From contig NZ_FOZG01000001.1 in the NCBI RefSeq assembly GCF_900113315.1, forward strand, positions 248,001 through 312,000: a stretch of 64,000 nucleotides of DNA. The letters run 5' to 3'. This stretch comes from Sphingomonas jatrophae. GTDB lineage: Bacteria > Pseudomonadota > Alphaproteobacteria > Sphingomonadales > Sphingomonadaceae. Under the pieces are notes generated by a model. It saw nothing but the letters and a program-made list of their open reading frames with translations, did not search any database and had not been told where the DNA came from. Both the position numbers and the translations under genes were made by a program. Of this stretch, positions 34,054 through 42,953 are shown piece by piece. Within the stretch, counting starts at the first letter, position 1. Every line of letters begins with the position of its first letter.

Positions 34054-34872
34054 GTGAGCCAAGCAGACACCGTGGCGCAGGCGGCGCGCGCCATTCTCCT
34101 CATCGCCGATCCCGCAGCCAAGGTGATGGCAGCGCGCGCCGCCGCGCGGGCGTGGCGCCTCGGCCGGCTTGTGCCCGCCTTTGATGTCGCCATGCCCGAG
34201 CGGCCGGCGCGCCCTGCCGTGCCCGAGCTGCTCCCGCCGAACCGGATGCCGAAGCGCGGGCGTGCCGGCAGCCTCGCTAGCCGGATCGCGCTGCTGCACG
34301 CGCTGGCGCATATCGAGTTCGTCGCCGTCGATCTCGCCGTCGATCTGATCGGCCGGTTTGGCGCCGTGTTCCGGCGCACCTTCCTCGACGACTGGTTCCG
34401 GGTGGCGGCGGAGGAGGCGATGCACTTCGCACTGCTCGACCGGCGGCTGCGCGCGCTCGGCAGCTTCTACGGCGCACTCCCTGCGCATGACGGCTTGTGG
34501 GAGGCGGCGGCGGAAACCGCGCACGATGCGCTCGCCCGGCTGGCAATCGTCCCGCTGGTGCTGGAGGCGCGCGGCCTCGACGTGACGCCGCAGACGGTGG
34601 ACCGGCTGCGCGCCGCCGGGGACGAGCGATCCGCCGCCATCCTGACGCGCATCGCGATGGACGAGGTGCGCCACGTCGCCGCCGGCATGCGCTGGTATCT
34701 GCATGCCTGCGTGGCAGAAGGCGCCGACCCGCAAACGCGTTGGCAAATGCTTGTCCGGAAGCATTTTCGCGGCACGCTTAAGCCGCCGTTCAACGATTCA
34801 GCGCGCGGCCAAGCCGGTTTGACGCCGAACTGGTATGCGCCGCTTGCCCTTGTGGAACCGGCAGGACAGTAA
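34054..34872 (+). CDS. Ferritin-like DUF455 family protein
   Basis: A 272-aa helical protein with probable di-iron ligands in ALAHIEFVAVDLA, AAEEAMHFALLD and MDEVRHVAAGMRW, spaced as in ferritin-like four-helix bundles. This is the DUF455 pattern; some members are annotated as tRNA-modifying MiaE-like enzymes, but the function is undefined. GTG at 34054 has AAGGG upstream; the frame is open back to 34018. It follows bcp by 45 bases, which might link it to oxidative stress. Confidence 0.82.
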   Translation: MSQADTVAQAARAILLIADPAAKVMAARAAARAWRLGRLVPAFDVAMPERPARPAVPELLPPNRMPKRGRAGSLASRIALLHALAHIEFVAVDLAVDLIGRFGAVFRRTFLDDWFRVAAEEAMHFALLDRRLRALGSFYGALPAHDGLWEAAAETAHDALARLAIVPLVLEARGLDVTPQTVDRLRAAGDERSAAILTRIAMDEVRHVAAGMRWYLHACVAEGADPQTRWQMLVRKHFRGTLKPPFNDSARGQAGLTPNWYAPLALVEPAGQ

Positions 34873-34971
34873 ACGGGGGTCAGCGCGGGAGGGGCAATTC
34901 CAACGCCGACACGAGCTTACGCCGCGGTCCGCCAGGTCCGCGCCAACGTCATCCGCGTGCCGGGGTGCTGA

Positions 34972-35610
34972 ATGTCGTCCACCGTTTCCAACATCCGTTC
35001 TGCTGTCCGGTTCCTTGCGCTCGGCACCGCCGCGCTGCTCGCCGCCGCCCCGGCGATGGCCGGGACTGCCGATCCCACGTTCGAGGCGCTGTTCAATCAG
35101 TGGAAGTCATCCGACCGGCTGGGCGGCCGCGCCGTCTCGGTCCCGTCGGAGAAGCCGGTCAACGGCGTGTCCTTCACGTCGGGCTTCGGCGTCCGCTCCG
35201 ATCCGTTCCGCGGGTCCGCGGCGATGCATGCCGGCGTCGATCTGGCAGGCGCGATCGGCACGCCGATCTACGCAACTGCTGATGGCGTGGTGAACTGGGC
35301 CAATTGGCGCGGCGGCTACGGCAATCTGGTCGAGGTCAATCATGGCCGCGGCATCGTCACCCGCTACGGCCACCTGTCGCAGATCATCGTCCATCCCGGC
35401 CAGCGCGTCCGCCGTGGCGAACTGATCGCCCGCATGGGCTCGACCGGGCGTTCGACCGGCAGCCACCTCCATTACGAGGTCCGTATCGACGGGCGCGCGG
35501 TCAACCCGATTCCCTATCTCCAGACGGCGGATTATGTCGCCAACCTCCAGAAGCGTGGCACCTCGACGCAGGTCGCGCTGGGCGGCCCCGAGGTTCCGGA
35601 AGAGGATTGA
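34972..35610 (+). CDS. Secreted M23 family metallopeptidase
   Basis: LytM-type peptidoglycan endopeptidase or amidase-activator fold. The 212-aa precursor has a signal peptide (helix RFLALGTAALLAAAPAMA, cleavage after AMA) and one M23 domain. Zinc ligands are in MHAGVDLAG, RYGHLSQ and SHLHYEVRI, all present, so it may be catalytically active. No LysM or SH3 domain is seen. It stands as a single gene and acts in the periplasm on cell wall cross-links. Confidence 0.93.
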   Translation: MSSTVSNIRSAVRFLALGTAALLAAAPAMAGTADPTFEALFNQWKSSDRLGGRAVSVPSEKPVNGVSFTSGFGVRSDPFRGSAAMHAGVDLAGAIGTPIYATADGVVNWANWRGGYGNLVEVNHGRGIVTRYGHLSQIIVHPGQRVRRGELIARMGSTGRSTGSHLHYEVRIDGRAVNPIPYLQTADYVANLQKRGTSTQVALGGPEVPEED

Positions 35611-35654
35611 GCCTTCGTGTTGCGGGCGTACCGCGGCGCGCCTATCTTGAGCGC

Positions 35655-35981
35655 ATGAGCGAGATCGATCTCACGCCCGCCGCCGCCGCCCGCGTGGCCG
35701 CGATCGCGACCAAGCAGAGCCGCCCACCGATCCTGCGCCTGTCGGTCGACGGCGGTGGATGCGCCGGCTTCTCCTATCGCTTCGGCTTTGCCGACGGGAT
35801 CGAGGCGGATGACATTCGCGCCGAACGCGATGGCACCACCTTGGTCGTCGATCCGATCAGCCTCGATCTCGTCCGTGGCAGCGCCGTCGACTATGTCGAT
35901 AACATGGGTGGCGCGAGCTTTCGCGTTACCAACCCCAACGCCGCATCGGGCTGCGGCTGCGGTTCCAGCTTCTCGATCTGA
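35655..35981 (+). CDS. Iron-sulfur cluster insertion protein, IscA/ErpA family
   Basis: An A-type carrier of 108 aa that delivers Fe-S clusters to apoproteins. The three ligand cysteines are in DGGGCAGFSY and the C-terminal SGCGCGSSFSI, as in ErpA/IscA. ATG at 35655. It precedes xthA by 23 bases and may be co-transcribed. ErpA is the nearest match, but IscA cannot be excluded without a tree. Confidence 0.92.
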   Translation: MSEIDLTPAAAARVAAIATKQSRPPILRLSVDGGGCAGFSYRFGFADGIEADDIRAERDGTTLVVDPISLDLVRGSAVDYVDNMGGASFRVTNPNAASGCGCGSSFSI

Positions 35982-36004
35982 CGCCGCGCCGCTAAGCGAG
36001 TGGC

Positions 36005-36781
36005 ATGAGGATCGCGACCTTCAACATCAACGGCATCCGCGCGCGCATGCCGCGCCTGCTCGAATGGCTGGAGGAGACGCAGCCGGACGTCGCCTGCCTG
36101 CAGGAGATCAAGATCTCCGACGATCTGTTCCCCGCCGCCGAGCTGGAGGCGGTGGGATACAAGGCGATCTGGCATGGCCAGAAGGGGTTCAACGGCGTCG
36201 CCATCCTGTCGCGGGGCGAGGCTCCGGTCGAGCGGCGGCGCGGCCTGCCGGACGATCCCGATCCGACGCACAGCCGCTATCTCGAAGCGGAGGTGGGCGG
36301 CGTGATCGTCGCCTCCATCTATCTGCCCAATGGGAATCCGGTGCCGGGTCCGAAGTTCGACTACAAGCTCGCCTGGTTCGATCGGCTGATCGATCATGCC
36401 GCCAATCTGCTGGCCAGCGAGGCACCCGTTGTGCTGGCAGGCGACTATAACGTCATCCCCACCAACACGCATGACGACACCTTCTCCGTCCGCGCGATGA
36501 GCGCCGATGCGCTGCTCCAGCCCGAAAGCCAGGCGGCGTTCCGCCGTCTCCGCCATCAGGGCTGGACCGACGCGATTCGTACCCGCCACCCGCAGGGGCC
36601 GGTCTATACCTTCTGGGATTATCAGGCGGGCGCCTGGGCGCGCGATGCGGGTTTTCGCATCGATCATCTGATGCTCAGCCCCACCGCCGCCGACCGGCTG
36701 GTCGACGCGCAGGTCGACAAGCCCTTCCGCGACCGCGAGAAGGCGAGCGACCACGCGCCCGTGTGGGTGCGGCTGAGCTGA
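36005..36781 (+). CDS. xthA: Exodeoxyribonuclease III
   Basis: AP endonuclease and 3'-5' exonuclease of base excision repair, 258 aa. Catalytic signatures are FNINGIRAR, CLQEIK (metal Glu), GDYNVIPT (Asp/Asn) and the C-terminal SDHAPVWVRL (Asp-His). Length and motif order are normal. It converges on wrbA across a palindrome. Its substrate sites also arise from Nth, encoded later in this window. Confidence 0.95.
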   Translation: MRIATFNINGIRARMPRLLEWLEETQPDVACLQEIKISDDLFPAAELEAVGYKAIWHGQKGFNGVAILSRGEAPVERRRGLPDDPDPTHSRYLEAEVGGVIVASIYLPNGNPVPGPKFDYKLAWFDRLIDHAANLLASEAPVVLAGDYNVIPTNTHDDTFSVRAMSADALLQPESQAAFRRLRHQGWTDAIRTRHPQGPVYTFWDYQAGAWARDAGFRIDHLMLSPTAADRLVDAQVDKPFRDREKASDHAPVWVRLS

Positions 36782-36792
36782 TCCGGCTAGCC

Positions 36793-36812
36793 GCCCCGGC
36801 GCGCGCCGGGGC
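36793..36812. terminator. Palindrome between convergent genes
   Basis: A perfect 20-base GC palindrome (36793-36802 with 36803-36812) between xthA and wrbA. There is no U tract; it is terminator-like by position only. Confidence 0.5.
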
Positions 36813-36823
36813 GGGCAGGCCGA

Positions 36824-37423
36824 TCACCCCACCAGCTTGGCGGTCACCTCCGCCACATGCCGGCCCTGATGGCGCGCGGCCTCCAGTTCCTCCTCATGCA
36901 CCGCCCGGCTGCCATCGCCCGCCGCGATCGTCGTCGCGCCATAGGGCGATCCGCCGCGCACCTCATCCACGCCCAGCATCGGCTTGAACGTGTAGGGCAG
37001 GCCGACGATCGTCATGCCGAAATGCAGCAGGTTGGTGATGATGGAGAACAAAGTCGTCTCTTGCCCGCCATGCTGGCTGGCGGTGGAGGTGAATGCCGCG
37101 CCGACCTTGCCGACCAGCTTGTCCTGCGCCCACAGGCCGCCCGTCTGATCGAGGAACGCCGCCATCTGCGACGGCATGCGGCCATAACGCGTGCCCGCAC
37201 CGATGATGATCGCATCATAGTCGGCCAGTTCCGCGGGCTTGGCGATCTCGGCGGGCTGATCCAGCTTGAAGTGGGAGGAGCGGGCAACCTCTTCGGGCAC
37301 CGTCTCCGGCACGCGCTTCACGACCACGTCGGCGCCTGCGCCACGCGCGCCCTCGGCGACGGCATAGGCCATCGTTTCGACATGACCGTAGGCGGAATGA
37401 TAGAGGACGAGGATCTTCGGCAC
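36824..37423 (-). CDS. wrbA: NAD(P)H:quinone oxidoreductase, WrbA type
   Basis: FMN-dependent flavodoxin-fold enzyme that reduces quinones by two electrons and so limits redox cycling. The 199-aa protein shows the FMN phosphate loop [35 protein letters not shown] and [16 protein letters not shown], all characteristic. It is divergent from a LysR-type regulator gene 101 bases away, with an inverted repeat between them, so it is a probable regulatory target. Confidence 0.95.
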   Translation of the reverse strand: MPKILVLYHSAYGHVETMAYAVAEGARGAGADVVVKRVPETVPEEVARSSHFKLDQPAEIAKPAELADYDAIIIGAGTRYGRMPSQMAAFLDQTGGLWAQDKLVGKVGAAFTSTASQHGGQETTLFSIITNLLHFGMTIVGLPYTFKPMLGVDEVRGGSPYGATTIAAGDGSRAVHEEELEAARHQGRHVAEVTAKLVG

Positions 37424-37490
37424 GGGCTGTCTCCCTGAAGGGCTCTGCTCGGCATCCTAGATAGCGGCTGGCGTCCGGCGCAGAAGAGGA

Positions 37491-37513
37491 TATGATCGAA
37501 ACGCATCGTTTCG
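37491..37513. promoter_or_regulatory. Probable LysR operator and -10 element
   Basis: A perfect inverted repeat CGAAACG-CAT-CGTTTCG (37497-37513) lies directly after TATGAT (37491-37496), in the wrbA/LysR intergenic region and 11 bases before the regulator start. The position suggests autoregulation by occlusion and possibly control of wrbA. Confidence 0.6.
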
Positions 37514-37524
37514 GATCCTAGCCC

Positions 37525-38454
37525 ATGCCGCACCTCCCCGATCTGGAAGCCTGGGCGGTGTTCGCCCGCGTGGCGGAGCAATCGAGCTTTGCCGGGGCCG
37601 CGCGCACGCTCGGGCTCAGCAAGGCGACCGTATCGAAGGCGGTCGCGCGGCTGGAGGCGCGGCTCGGGACGCCGCTGATCCACCGCACCTCGCGCCGGCT
37701 GGCGCTGACCGACGCCGGCCGCCTCGCGCTCGAACCGGCGCAGCGGATGCTGGCGGCAGGCGAGGCGGCGGAGGACTCGCTTGCCGATTGTGGCGAGCGG
37801 CCGCGCGGGCAGGTGCGGCTGGCCGCGCCCATGTCGTTCGGCATCGCGCATCTCGGCCCCGTGCTGGCCGAGTTCCTCGCCGAATATCCCGACATCTCGG
37901 TCGATCTGCGGCTGAGCGACGCGCGCACCGACCTGATCGGTGAGGGGATCGATCTGGCGCTCCGCATCGGCGTGCTGGAGGATAGCAGCCTGAAGGCGCG
38001 CCGCCTGTTCACCGTGCGCGCGCCGCTCGTCGCCGCACCCTCATGGATCGAGCGGCACGGTCGCCCGGCACATCCGCGCGACCTCGAACGTTGCCCGGCG
38101 ATCATCTACACGCATGTCGCGCAGCCGACCCGCTGGCGCTTCCTCCACCCGGATGAGGGGGAGGCGGTGATCGAGGTGTCAGGCCGGATGCGCGTCGACA
38201 ATGGCGATGTCGTCATGCCCGCCTTGCTCGCCGGCATCGGCATGGCGCGACAGCCTGAATTTCTTGCCTGGGAGGCGCTGCGCGACGGGCGGCTGGAGGA
38301 GCTGTTGCCGGAGTGGAGCTTTCCCGTGCCCGGCGGCCTTCATCTCGTCTCGCCGCCCGGCTCGATCCGTCCGGCCCGCGTGCAGGCGCTCGCCGAATGG
38401 CTGGCCAAGGCGTTCCTGCGCAAACCCTGGGCCTATGCTGAAGGGCCGGAATGA
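37525..38454 (+). CDS. LysR family transcriptional regulator
   Basis: A 309-aa regulator. The N-terminal winged helix FARVAEQSSFAGAARTLGLSKATVSKAVARLEARLGTPLIHR is followed by a periplasmic-binding-like effector domain with LAAPMSFGIAHLGPVL and DLALRIGVL. It resembles the YafC/AaeR subgroup that controls divergently encoded quinone or aromatic-stress enzymes, which fits wrbA next door. The ligand is unknown. Confidence 0.93.
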   Translation: MPHLPDLEAWAVFARVAEQSSFAGAARTLGLSKATVSKAVARLEARLGTPLIHRTSRRLALTDAGRLALEPAQRMLAAGEAAEDSLADCGERPRGQVRLAAPMSFGIAHLGPVLAEFLAEYPDISVDLRLSDARTDLIGEGIDLALRIGVLEDSSLKARRLFTVRAPLVAAPSWIERHGRPAHPRDLERCPAIIYTHVAQPTRWRFLHPDEGEAVIEVSGRMRVDNGDVVMPALLAGIGMARQPEFLAWEALRDGRLEELLPEWSFPVPGGLHLVSPPGSIRPARVQALAEWLAKAFLRKPWAYAEGPE

Positions 38455-38477
38455 CGGCGGGGGCGCTGCCGGGGTCG

Positions 38478-38588
38478 TCAGCTCGGCGTCGCCAGCCCCT
38501 TGGTGCTCGGCTTCGCCGCGATGGTCTTCTTGACCTCCTTCTTCGGCTTGCGCGCTTCCTTGTTGCTCTTGACCTGACCCTTGGCCAT
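38478..38588 (-). CDS. Tiny lysine-rich basic protein
   Basis: A 36-aa protein, about a third lysine or arginine (MAKGQVKSNKEARKPKKEVK at the start). GGAGAG lies eight bases before ATG 38588. Similar very short MAKGQ...SNKE proteins are widespread in proteobacteria and unstudied; high charge suggests nucleic-acid or ribosome association, which is inference. It lies between the LysR gene and leuA. Confidence 0.7.
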   Translation of the reverse strand: MAKGQVKSNKEARKPKKEVKKTIAAKPSTKGLATPS

Positions 38589-38648
38589 CGCTCGCTCTCC
38601 GCTTCGTGAGGTTGCGGAAGGTGGCAGCGCCACCCTCCGCACGCAAGC

Positions 38649-40199
38649 TCAACCCGCGGCGGCCTCGACCGGTGCCCGGCCGCGCTTTACCATCAGCTTG
38701 TTGAGCGCATTCACATAGGCGCGCACGCCTGCCACCAAGGTATCGTGATGTGCCCCGCGGCCGCGCGCGGTGCGGCCCGCCTCGGACAGCAGCACGCTCG
38801 TCTCCGCCTGCGCATCGGTGCCGCCGGTGACGGCATGGACCTCGTAGCGCTCCAGCGCCGCATCGGCATGCGGCACCAGCGCGCGCACCGCCGCGAACAA
38901 GGCGTCGATCGGCCCGGTCCCCCGCGTCGTCGCGGTCTGCGACACGCCGTCGATGCTGAGCGTCAGGATTGCGCGCGCGGGGCCCGTGCCGCAGTGGATC
39001 TCCACTTCCTCCACCTGGATGCGGTCATGGCCGCGCAGCACCTCGTCATCGACTAGCGCGAGGATGTCCTCGTCGAAGATCGCCTTCTTGGCGTCGGCCA
39101 GTTCCTTGAAGCGGGCGAACGCGTCCTGAAACGCGTTGTCGCCCAGTTCGTAGCCCAGCTCCTCCAGCTTCTGGCGGAAGGCGGCGCGGCCCGAATGCTT
39201 GCCCATGACGAGGCTGGATTTGGTCAGGCCGACGCTTTCGGGCGTCATGATCTCGTAGGTGGAGCTGTCCTTCAGCATCCCATCCTGATGGATGCCGCTC
39301 TCGTGCGCGAAGGCGTTGGCGCCGACGATCGCCTTGTTCGGCTGCACCTGGAAGCCGGTGATGCCGGAGACGAGACGACTGGCGCGGGTGATCTCGGTCG
39401 CGACGATGTTGGTGCGGAACGGCATGACGTCATGGCGCACCTTCATCGCCATCGCGATCTCCTCGATTGCGGCATTGCCCGCGCGCTCGCCGATGCCGTT
39501 GATGGTCGATTCCACCTGCCGCGCGCCCGCCGCGATCGCCGCCAGCGTGTTGGCGACGCCGAGGCCCAAATCGTTATGACAATGCGTCGAGAAGACCGCC
39601 TGATCCGCGTTCGGCACGCGCGCGATCACGTCGCGGAACATCGCGGCATAGGTTTCGGGCGTGGCATAGCCGACCGTGTCGGGCAGATTGATCGTCCGTG
39701 CGCCCGCGCGAATTGCGGTCTCCACCGCACGGCAGAGGAAGTCGGGCTCGCTCCGCGTCGCATCTTCGGCCGACCATTCGACATCGGGGCAGAGCGAGCG
39801 GGCGAGCGCGACGGTGCGCTCGATCGCCGCGATCGTTTCCTCGGGCGTCTTGTTCAGCTTCACCTTCATGTGCAGCGGGGAGGTGGCGATGAAGGTGTGG
39901 ATGCGCGGGCGGCGGGCATGGCGCACCGCCTCCCAGGCGCGTTCGATATCGGCATTGGCGGCGCGCGCGAGGCTGGCGACGGTCGCCCGCTCGCACTGGC
40001 GGGAGACTTCGCTTACCGCCTCGAAATCGCCGGGTGAGGCGATGGCGAAGCCCGCCTCGATAATGTCGACGCCGAGCGCCTCCAGCTGCGCTGCGACCTG
40101 CAATTTCTCCTCGAGGTTCATCGAGCAGCCGGGCGATTGTTCGCCATCGCGCAGGGTTGTGTCGAAGATCAGGACGGTGTCGGTGGTGCGGTCGGTCAC
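38649..40199 (-). CDS. leuA: 2-isopropylmalate synthase
   Basis: First committed enzyme of leucine biosynthesis: acetyl-CoA plus 2-ketoisovalerate to 2-isopropylmalate. The 516-aa protein has the catalytic barrel with IFDTTLRDGEQSPGCSM, the HCHNDLGLGVANTLAA metal motif, GNAAIEEIAMAM and a C-terminal LeuA allosteric domain that binds leucine for feedback inhibition. GTG at 40199 with GAGGAG upstream. A leucine-rich leader peptide and pairing segments precede it. Confidence 0.96.
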   Translation of the reverse strand: MTDRTTDTVLIFDTTLRDGEQSPGCSMNLEEKLQVAAQLEALGVDIIEAGFAIASPGDFEAVSEVSRQCERATVASLARAANADIERAWEAVRHARRPRIHTFIATSPLHMKVKLNKTPEETIAAIERTVALARSLCPDVEWSAEDATRSEPDFLCRAVETAIRAGARTINLPDTVGYATPETYAAMFRDVIARVPNADQAVFSTHCHNDLGLGVANTLAAIAAGARQVESTINGIGERAGNAAIEEIAMAMKVRHDVMPFRTNIVATEITRASRLVSGITGFQVQPNKAIVGANAFAHESGIHQDGMLKDSSTYEIMTPESVGLTKSSLVMGKHSGRAAFRQKLEELGYELGDNAFQDAFARFKELADAKKAIFDEDILALVDDEVLRGHDRIQVEEVEIHCGTGPARAILTLSIDGVSQTATTRGTGPIDALFAAVRALVPHADAALERYEVHAVTGGTDAQAETSVLLSEAGRTARGRGAHHDTLVAGVRAYVNALNKLMVKRGRAPVEAAAG

Positions 40200-40244
40200 G
40201 GGCGGCGCTCCTCGTCGCGCTTGGTTCCTGTCGGGGTGTCTGGT

Positions 40245-40308
40245 CCCTTAGGCGTCCGTGGGTGCGCCGCATCCTCGCGCGCAAAATCCCCTCCGCGCCT
40301 AAGGGCGC
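40245..40308 (-). promoter_or_regulatory. Alternative pairing segments of a leu attenuator
   Basis: On the minus strand, the CCCTTAGGCG that overlaps the leader-peptide stop (40304-40295) can form a small local hairpin (GCGCC/GGCGC). It can also pair over ten bases with a downstream CGCCTAAGGG (about 40255-40246). Such mutually exclusive pairings are typical of ribosome-controlled attenuators. No U-run terminator is obvious, so regulation might instead act through access to leuA translation. Confidence 0.5.
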
Positions 40309-40346
40309 GTAAGTCGAAGCAGGAGAAGGCTGCGGACCGCGATCAT
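40299..40346 (-). CDS. leuL: leuA leader peptide (attenuator)
   Basis: A 15-codon open frame MIAVRSLLLLRLTRP, with five leucines in six residues, beginning ATG at 40346 after GGAGGT (40363-40358) and ending TAG at 40299-40301. It lies about 100 bases before leuA on the same strand. Stalling at leucine codons when leucyl-tRNA is scarce would change folding of the downstream segments. Too short for normal gene calling, but its position and leucine run are persuasive. Confidence 0.75.
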   Translation of the reverse strand: MIAVRSLLLLRLTRP

Positions 40347-40424
40347 GGCGGGTGCTTACCTCCACTTCGCCAGCGAAGTCCAGTGCACGCGCGAAAACGC
40401 CAATAAGTGTCCATAGCACGCAAC

Positions 40425-40454
40425 ATTATTGCTCGGTACGAACATCGGTCCCAA
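40425..40454 (-). promoter_or_regulatory. Possible leuA promoter
   Basis: TTGGGA (40454-40449), 18-base spacer, AATAAT (40430-40425) on the minus strand, about 80 bases before the leader peptide. Only a consensus resemblance. Confidence 0.35.
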
Positions 40455-40466
40455 TTGGAAACGAGC

Positions 40467-42953
40467 TTACAGCCGCCTCAACGCCTCCGCCGGACGTGCG
40501 CGCAGCACGCTCAGGCTCCCGGCCAGTCCGATGCCCACCGTCGTCGCTACCGCTGCCGCCACGGTCAGGGCGATCGTCCCCCAGGCCGGTGCCCATGGCA
40601 GCTCCAGCACATGGACGACGACATACCAGCCGCCGGCCGTGCCGATCGCCAGCGCGACGATGGTCAGGATCGCGGACAGAAGCGCATATTCCATCGCCTG
40701 CGCTGCCAGCAGCTGTCGCCGCGTGCCGCCGACCAGCTTCAGGATCACGCTGTCATAGCGCCGCGCATCCGTCGCCGCCGCCACCGCGCCGACCAGCACG
40801 GCGATGCCCGCCGCCACCGTCACGCCCGCCGCCACCCGGATCGCCAGCGCCAGTTGGCCGAGCAGCTCGCCCACCTTGCCGATCACGTCACCCACCCGGA
40901 TCAGCGTGACGGACGGGAGCGCCGCCGCCACGCCGCGCGCGACCGCCCCGTCGCGTCCGGCAGGGGAATAGACGCTCGCCAGCAGGCTGTGCGGCGCTTC
41001 CTGGATGTAGCCCGGCGAGAAGACGATGGCGAAGTTGAGGCCGAGCCCGCCCCAGTCGATCCGCCGCAGCGCCGCCACCCGTGCGGGCACCTCGACCCCA
41101 AGCACCGAGACGGTGAGCATGTCGCCCACCTTCAGCCCCAGCGCCGCTGCCGCCCGATCCTCGATCGAGACGAGCGGGGGGCCGCGATAATCCGCCGGCC
41201 ACCAGCGCCCCGCCACCACCTCGTTGCGCGGCGGCACCGCGGCGGACCAGGTCAGCGTCCGATCCCCGCGCAGCACCCAGCTGTCCGCCGTCGCCCCGCG
41301 CAGCCGCGCCACCGGCACGCCCTTCAGCGCGCTGATCGATCCACGGAGCGACGGCACCATCTCGATTCCCGCACCCGGCGCTGCCGCCGCTACCGCCCGG
41401 CGGAAGGCGGCGGCGTCCGCCGGCTGGAGATCGACGGCGAAGAAGCGCGGTGCCTTCTCGGGCGCGCCCTTCGCCAGCTCCGCCGACAGGCTCGTGTCGA
41501 TGGCGGCGATCGCGACGAACAGGGAAAAGCCGAGCCCCAGCGCCACCACCAGCCGATCCGTCTGCGCGCCCGGGCGGTGCAGATTGCCCAGCGCCAGCCG
41601 CAGCAACGGTCGCCGCGGCCGGGGCAGGCGCGCCAGCCCCGCGCGGACCGCCAACCCTACGCCCCACAGCAGCAGGATCAGCCCCGCCGCCGCCGCGACG
41701 AAGCCCGCCGCCAGCGCCCGGTCGCTCGCGGTCAGCACGGCGAGCGCGACCAGCAGGGCGACGATCACCGCCATCGCCATGAGCAGCCGCAGCGACGGAC
41801 GCGCGGCGGAGCCGACCGGCCCGCGCAGCAGCCGCGCGGCGGGCACCGCCCGCGCCCGTGCCAGCGCCGGCAGCGCGAACAGCAAGGCGACGAGCACGGC
41901 CAGCCCCGCGGCACTTGCCAGCGGCACGGGATAGAGCGCCAGCCGCGGCGGCACCGGCAAGGCGGCGCCCGCCGCCCACGCGACGATCCACGGCACCGCG
42001 GCTCCCAGCGCGAGTCCGCCCGCCACACCGCCGGCAACGACGAGGCCCAGCTCGGCCAGGATCATCACCGCGACAATTCGGGACGTGGCGCCGAGCACCT
42101 TCAACGTGGCGATGATCCGAGTCTTGCCCGCCAGATAGGCCGCGACGCCGCTGCCGACCCCAACGCCCGCGATGACCAGCGCGGCCAATCCGACCAGCAG
42201 CAGGAACTGTCCCAGCTGCGCGATGCCGCGCCGCACGCCGGAGGCTGCCGCCTCGCTCGTCCGCGCCGTCCAGCCGGCACCGGGGAAGCGCGCGACCAGC
42301 CTGTCGCCGGTCCGCTTCGCCGCCTCCGGTTGCGCCAGCCGCACGCGGTAACGGCTCTCATACAGGCTGCCGGGCTGGACCAGCCCGGTCGCCTCCAGCC
42401 CCGCCTGATCGACGATAACGGGCAACCCCAGCGCGAACCCGGCGCCCAGCCGGTCCGGCTCCGCGGCGATCAGGCCGATGATGCGCAGCCGCGCCGCGCC
42501 GATGGTCAGGCTTTGGCCAACGCGGACGCCCAGCCGCTCCGCCAGCGCAGGCGCGATCGCCACCTGCCGGCCGTGCGGACGCGGCGCCAGCGCGCCGGGC
42601 ATCAGCCGGAAGCGGCCGATCAGCGGCCAGCGATCGTCCACCCCGCGCAGGTCGATCAGCGCCGGCGCACCCCCCGCACTCGCCATCGCGCGCATCGAGA
42701 CGACTTCGGACAGGCGACCCGCTTGCGCGAACACGGCCGTCTCCTCAACGCTGGCGCGGCGCTGCGAGACGCGCAGCTCCACATCGCCGCCCAGCATCTC
42801 GCGCCCCTGCGCATCCAGCGCCCCCGTCAGGCTGGCAGCGAGGCTGCCGATGCCGGCGAGTGCGGCGGTGCCGAGAAACAGGCACAGTGCCAGCAGCGCC
42901 AGACCGCGGCCGCCGCGCCTCAGGTCGCGGAGCGCGAGCCGCCAGGCGATCAC
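40467..42953 (-). CDS. FtsX-like ABC transporter permease (YbbP family)
   Basis: An 828-aa permease with about ten membrane segments, an N-terminal MacB-like periplasmic region and two FtsX domains. The start RLALRDLRRGGRGLALLALC is typical of the YbbP/SalY-type exporters that pair with YbbA. GTG at 42953 overlaps the ATPase stop (GTGA), so the two are translationally coupled. The substrate is unknown; relatives are thought to extract or export lipids or small molecules. No membrane-fusion protein is encoded nearby. Confidence 0.92.
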   Translation of the reverse strand: MIAWRLALRDLRRGGRGLALLALCLFLGTAALAGIGSLAASLTGALDAQGREMLGGDVELRVSQRRASVEETAVFAQAGRLSEVVSMRAMASAGGAPALIDLRGVDDRWPLIGRFRLMPGALAPRPHGRQVAIAPALAERLGVRVGQSLTIGAARLRIIGLIAAEPDRLGAGFALGLPVIVDQAGLEATGLVQPGSLYESRYRVRLAQPEAAKRTGDRLVARFPGAGWTARTSEAAASGVRRGIAQLGQFLLLVGLAALVIAGVGVGSGVAAYLAGKTRIIATLKVLGATSRIVAVMILAELGLVVAGGVAGGLALGAAVPWIVAWAAGAALPVPPRLALYPVPLASAAGLAVLVALLFALPALARARAVPAARLLRGPVGSAARPSLRLLMAMAVIVALLVALAVLTASDRALAAGFVAAAAGLILLLWGVGLAVRAGLARLPRPRRPLLRLALGNLHRPGAQTDRLVVALGLGFSLFVAIAAIDTSLSAELAKGAPEKAPRFFAVDLQPADAAAFRRAVAAAAPGAGIEMVPSLRGSISALKGVPVARLRGATADSWVLRGDRTLTWSAAVPPRNEVVAGRWWPADYRGPPLVSIEDRAAAALGLKVGDMLTVSVLGVEVPARVAALRRIDWGGLGLNFAIVFSPGYIQEAPHSLLASVYSPAGRDGAVARGVAAALPSVTLIRVGDVIGKVGELLGQLALAIRVAAGVTVAAGIAVLVGAVAAATDARRYDSVILKLVGGTRRQLLAAQAMEYALLSAILTIVALAIGTAGGWYVVVHVLELPWAPAWGTIALTVAAAVATTVGIGLAGSLSVLRARPAEALRRL

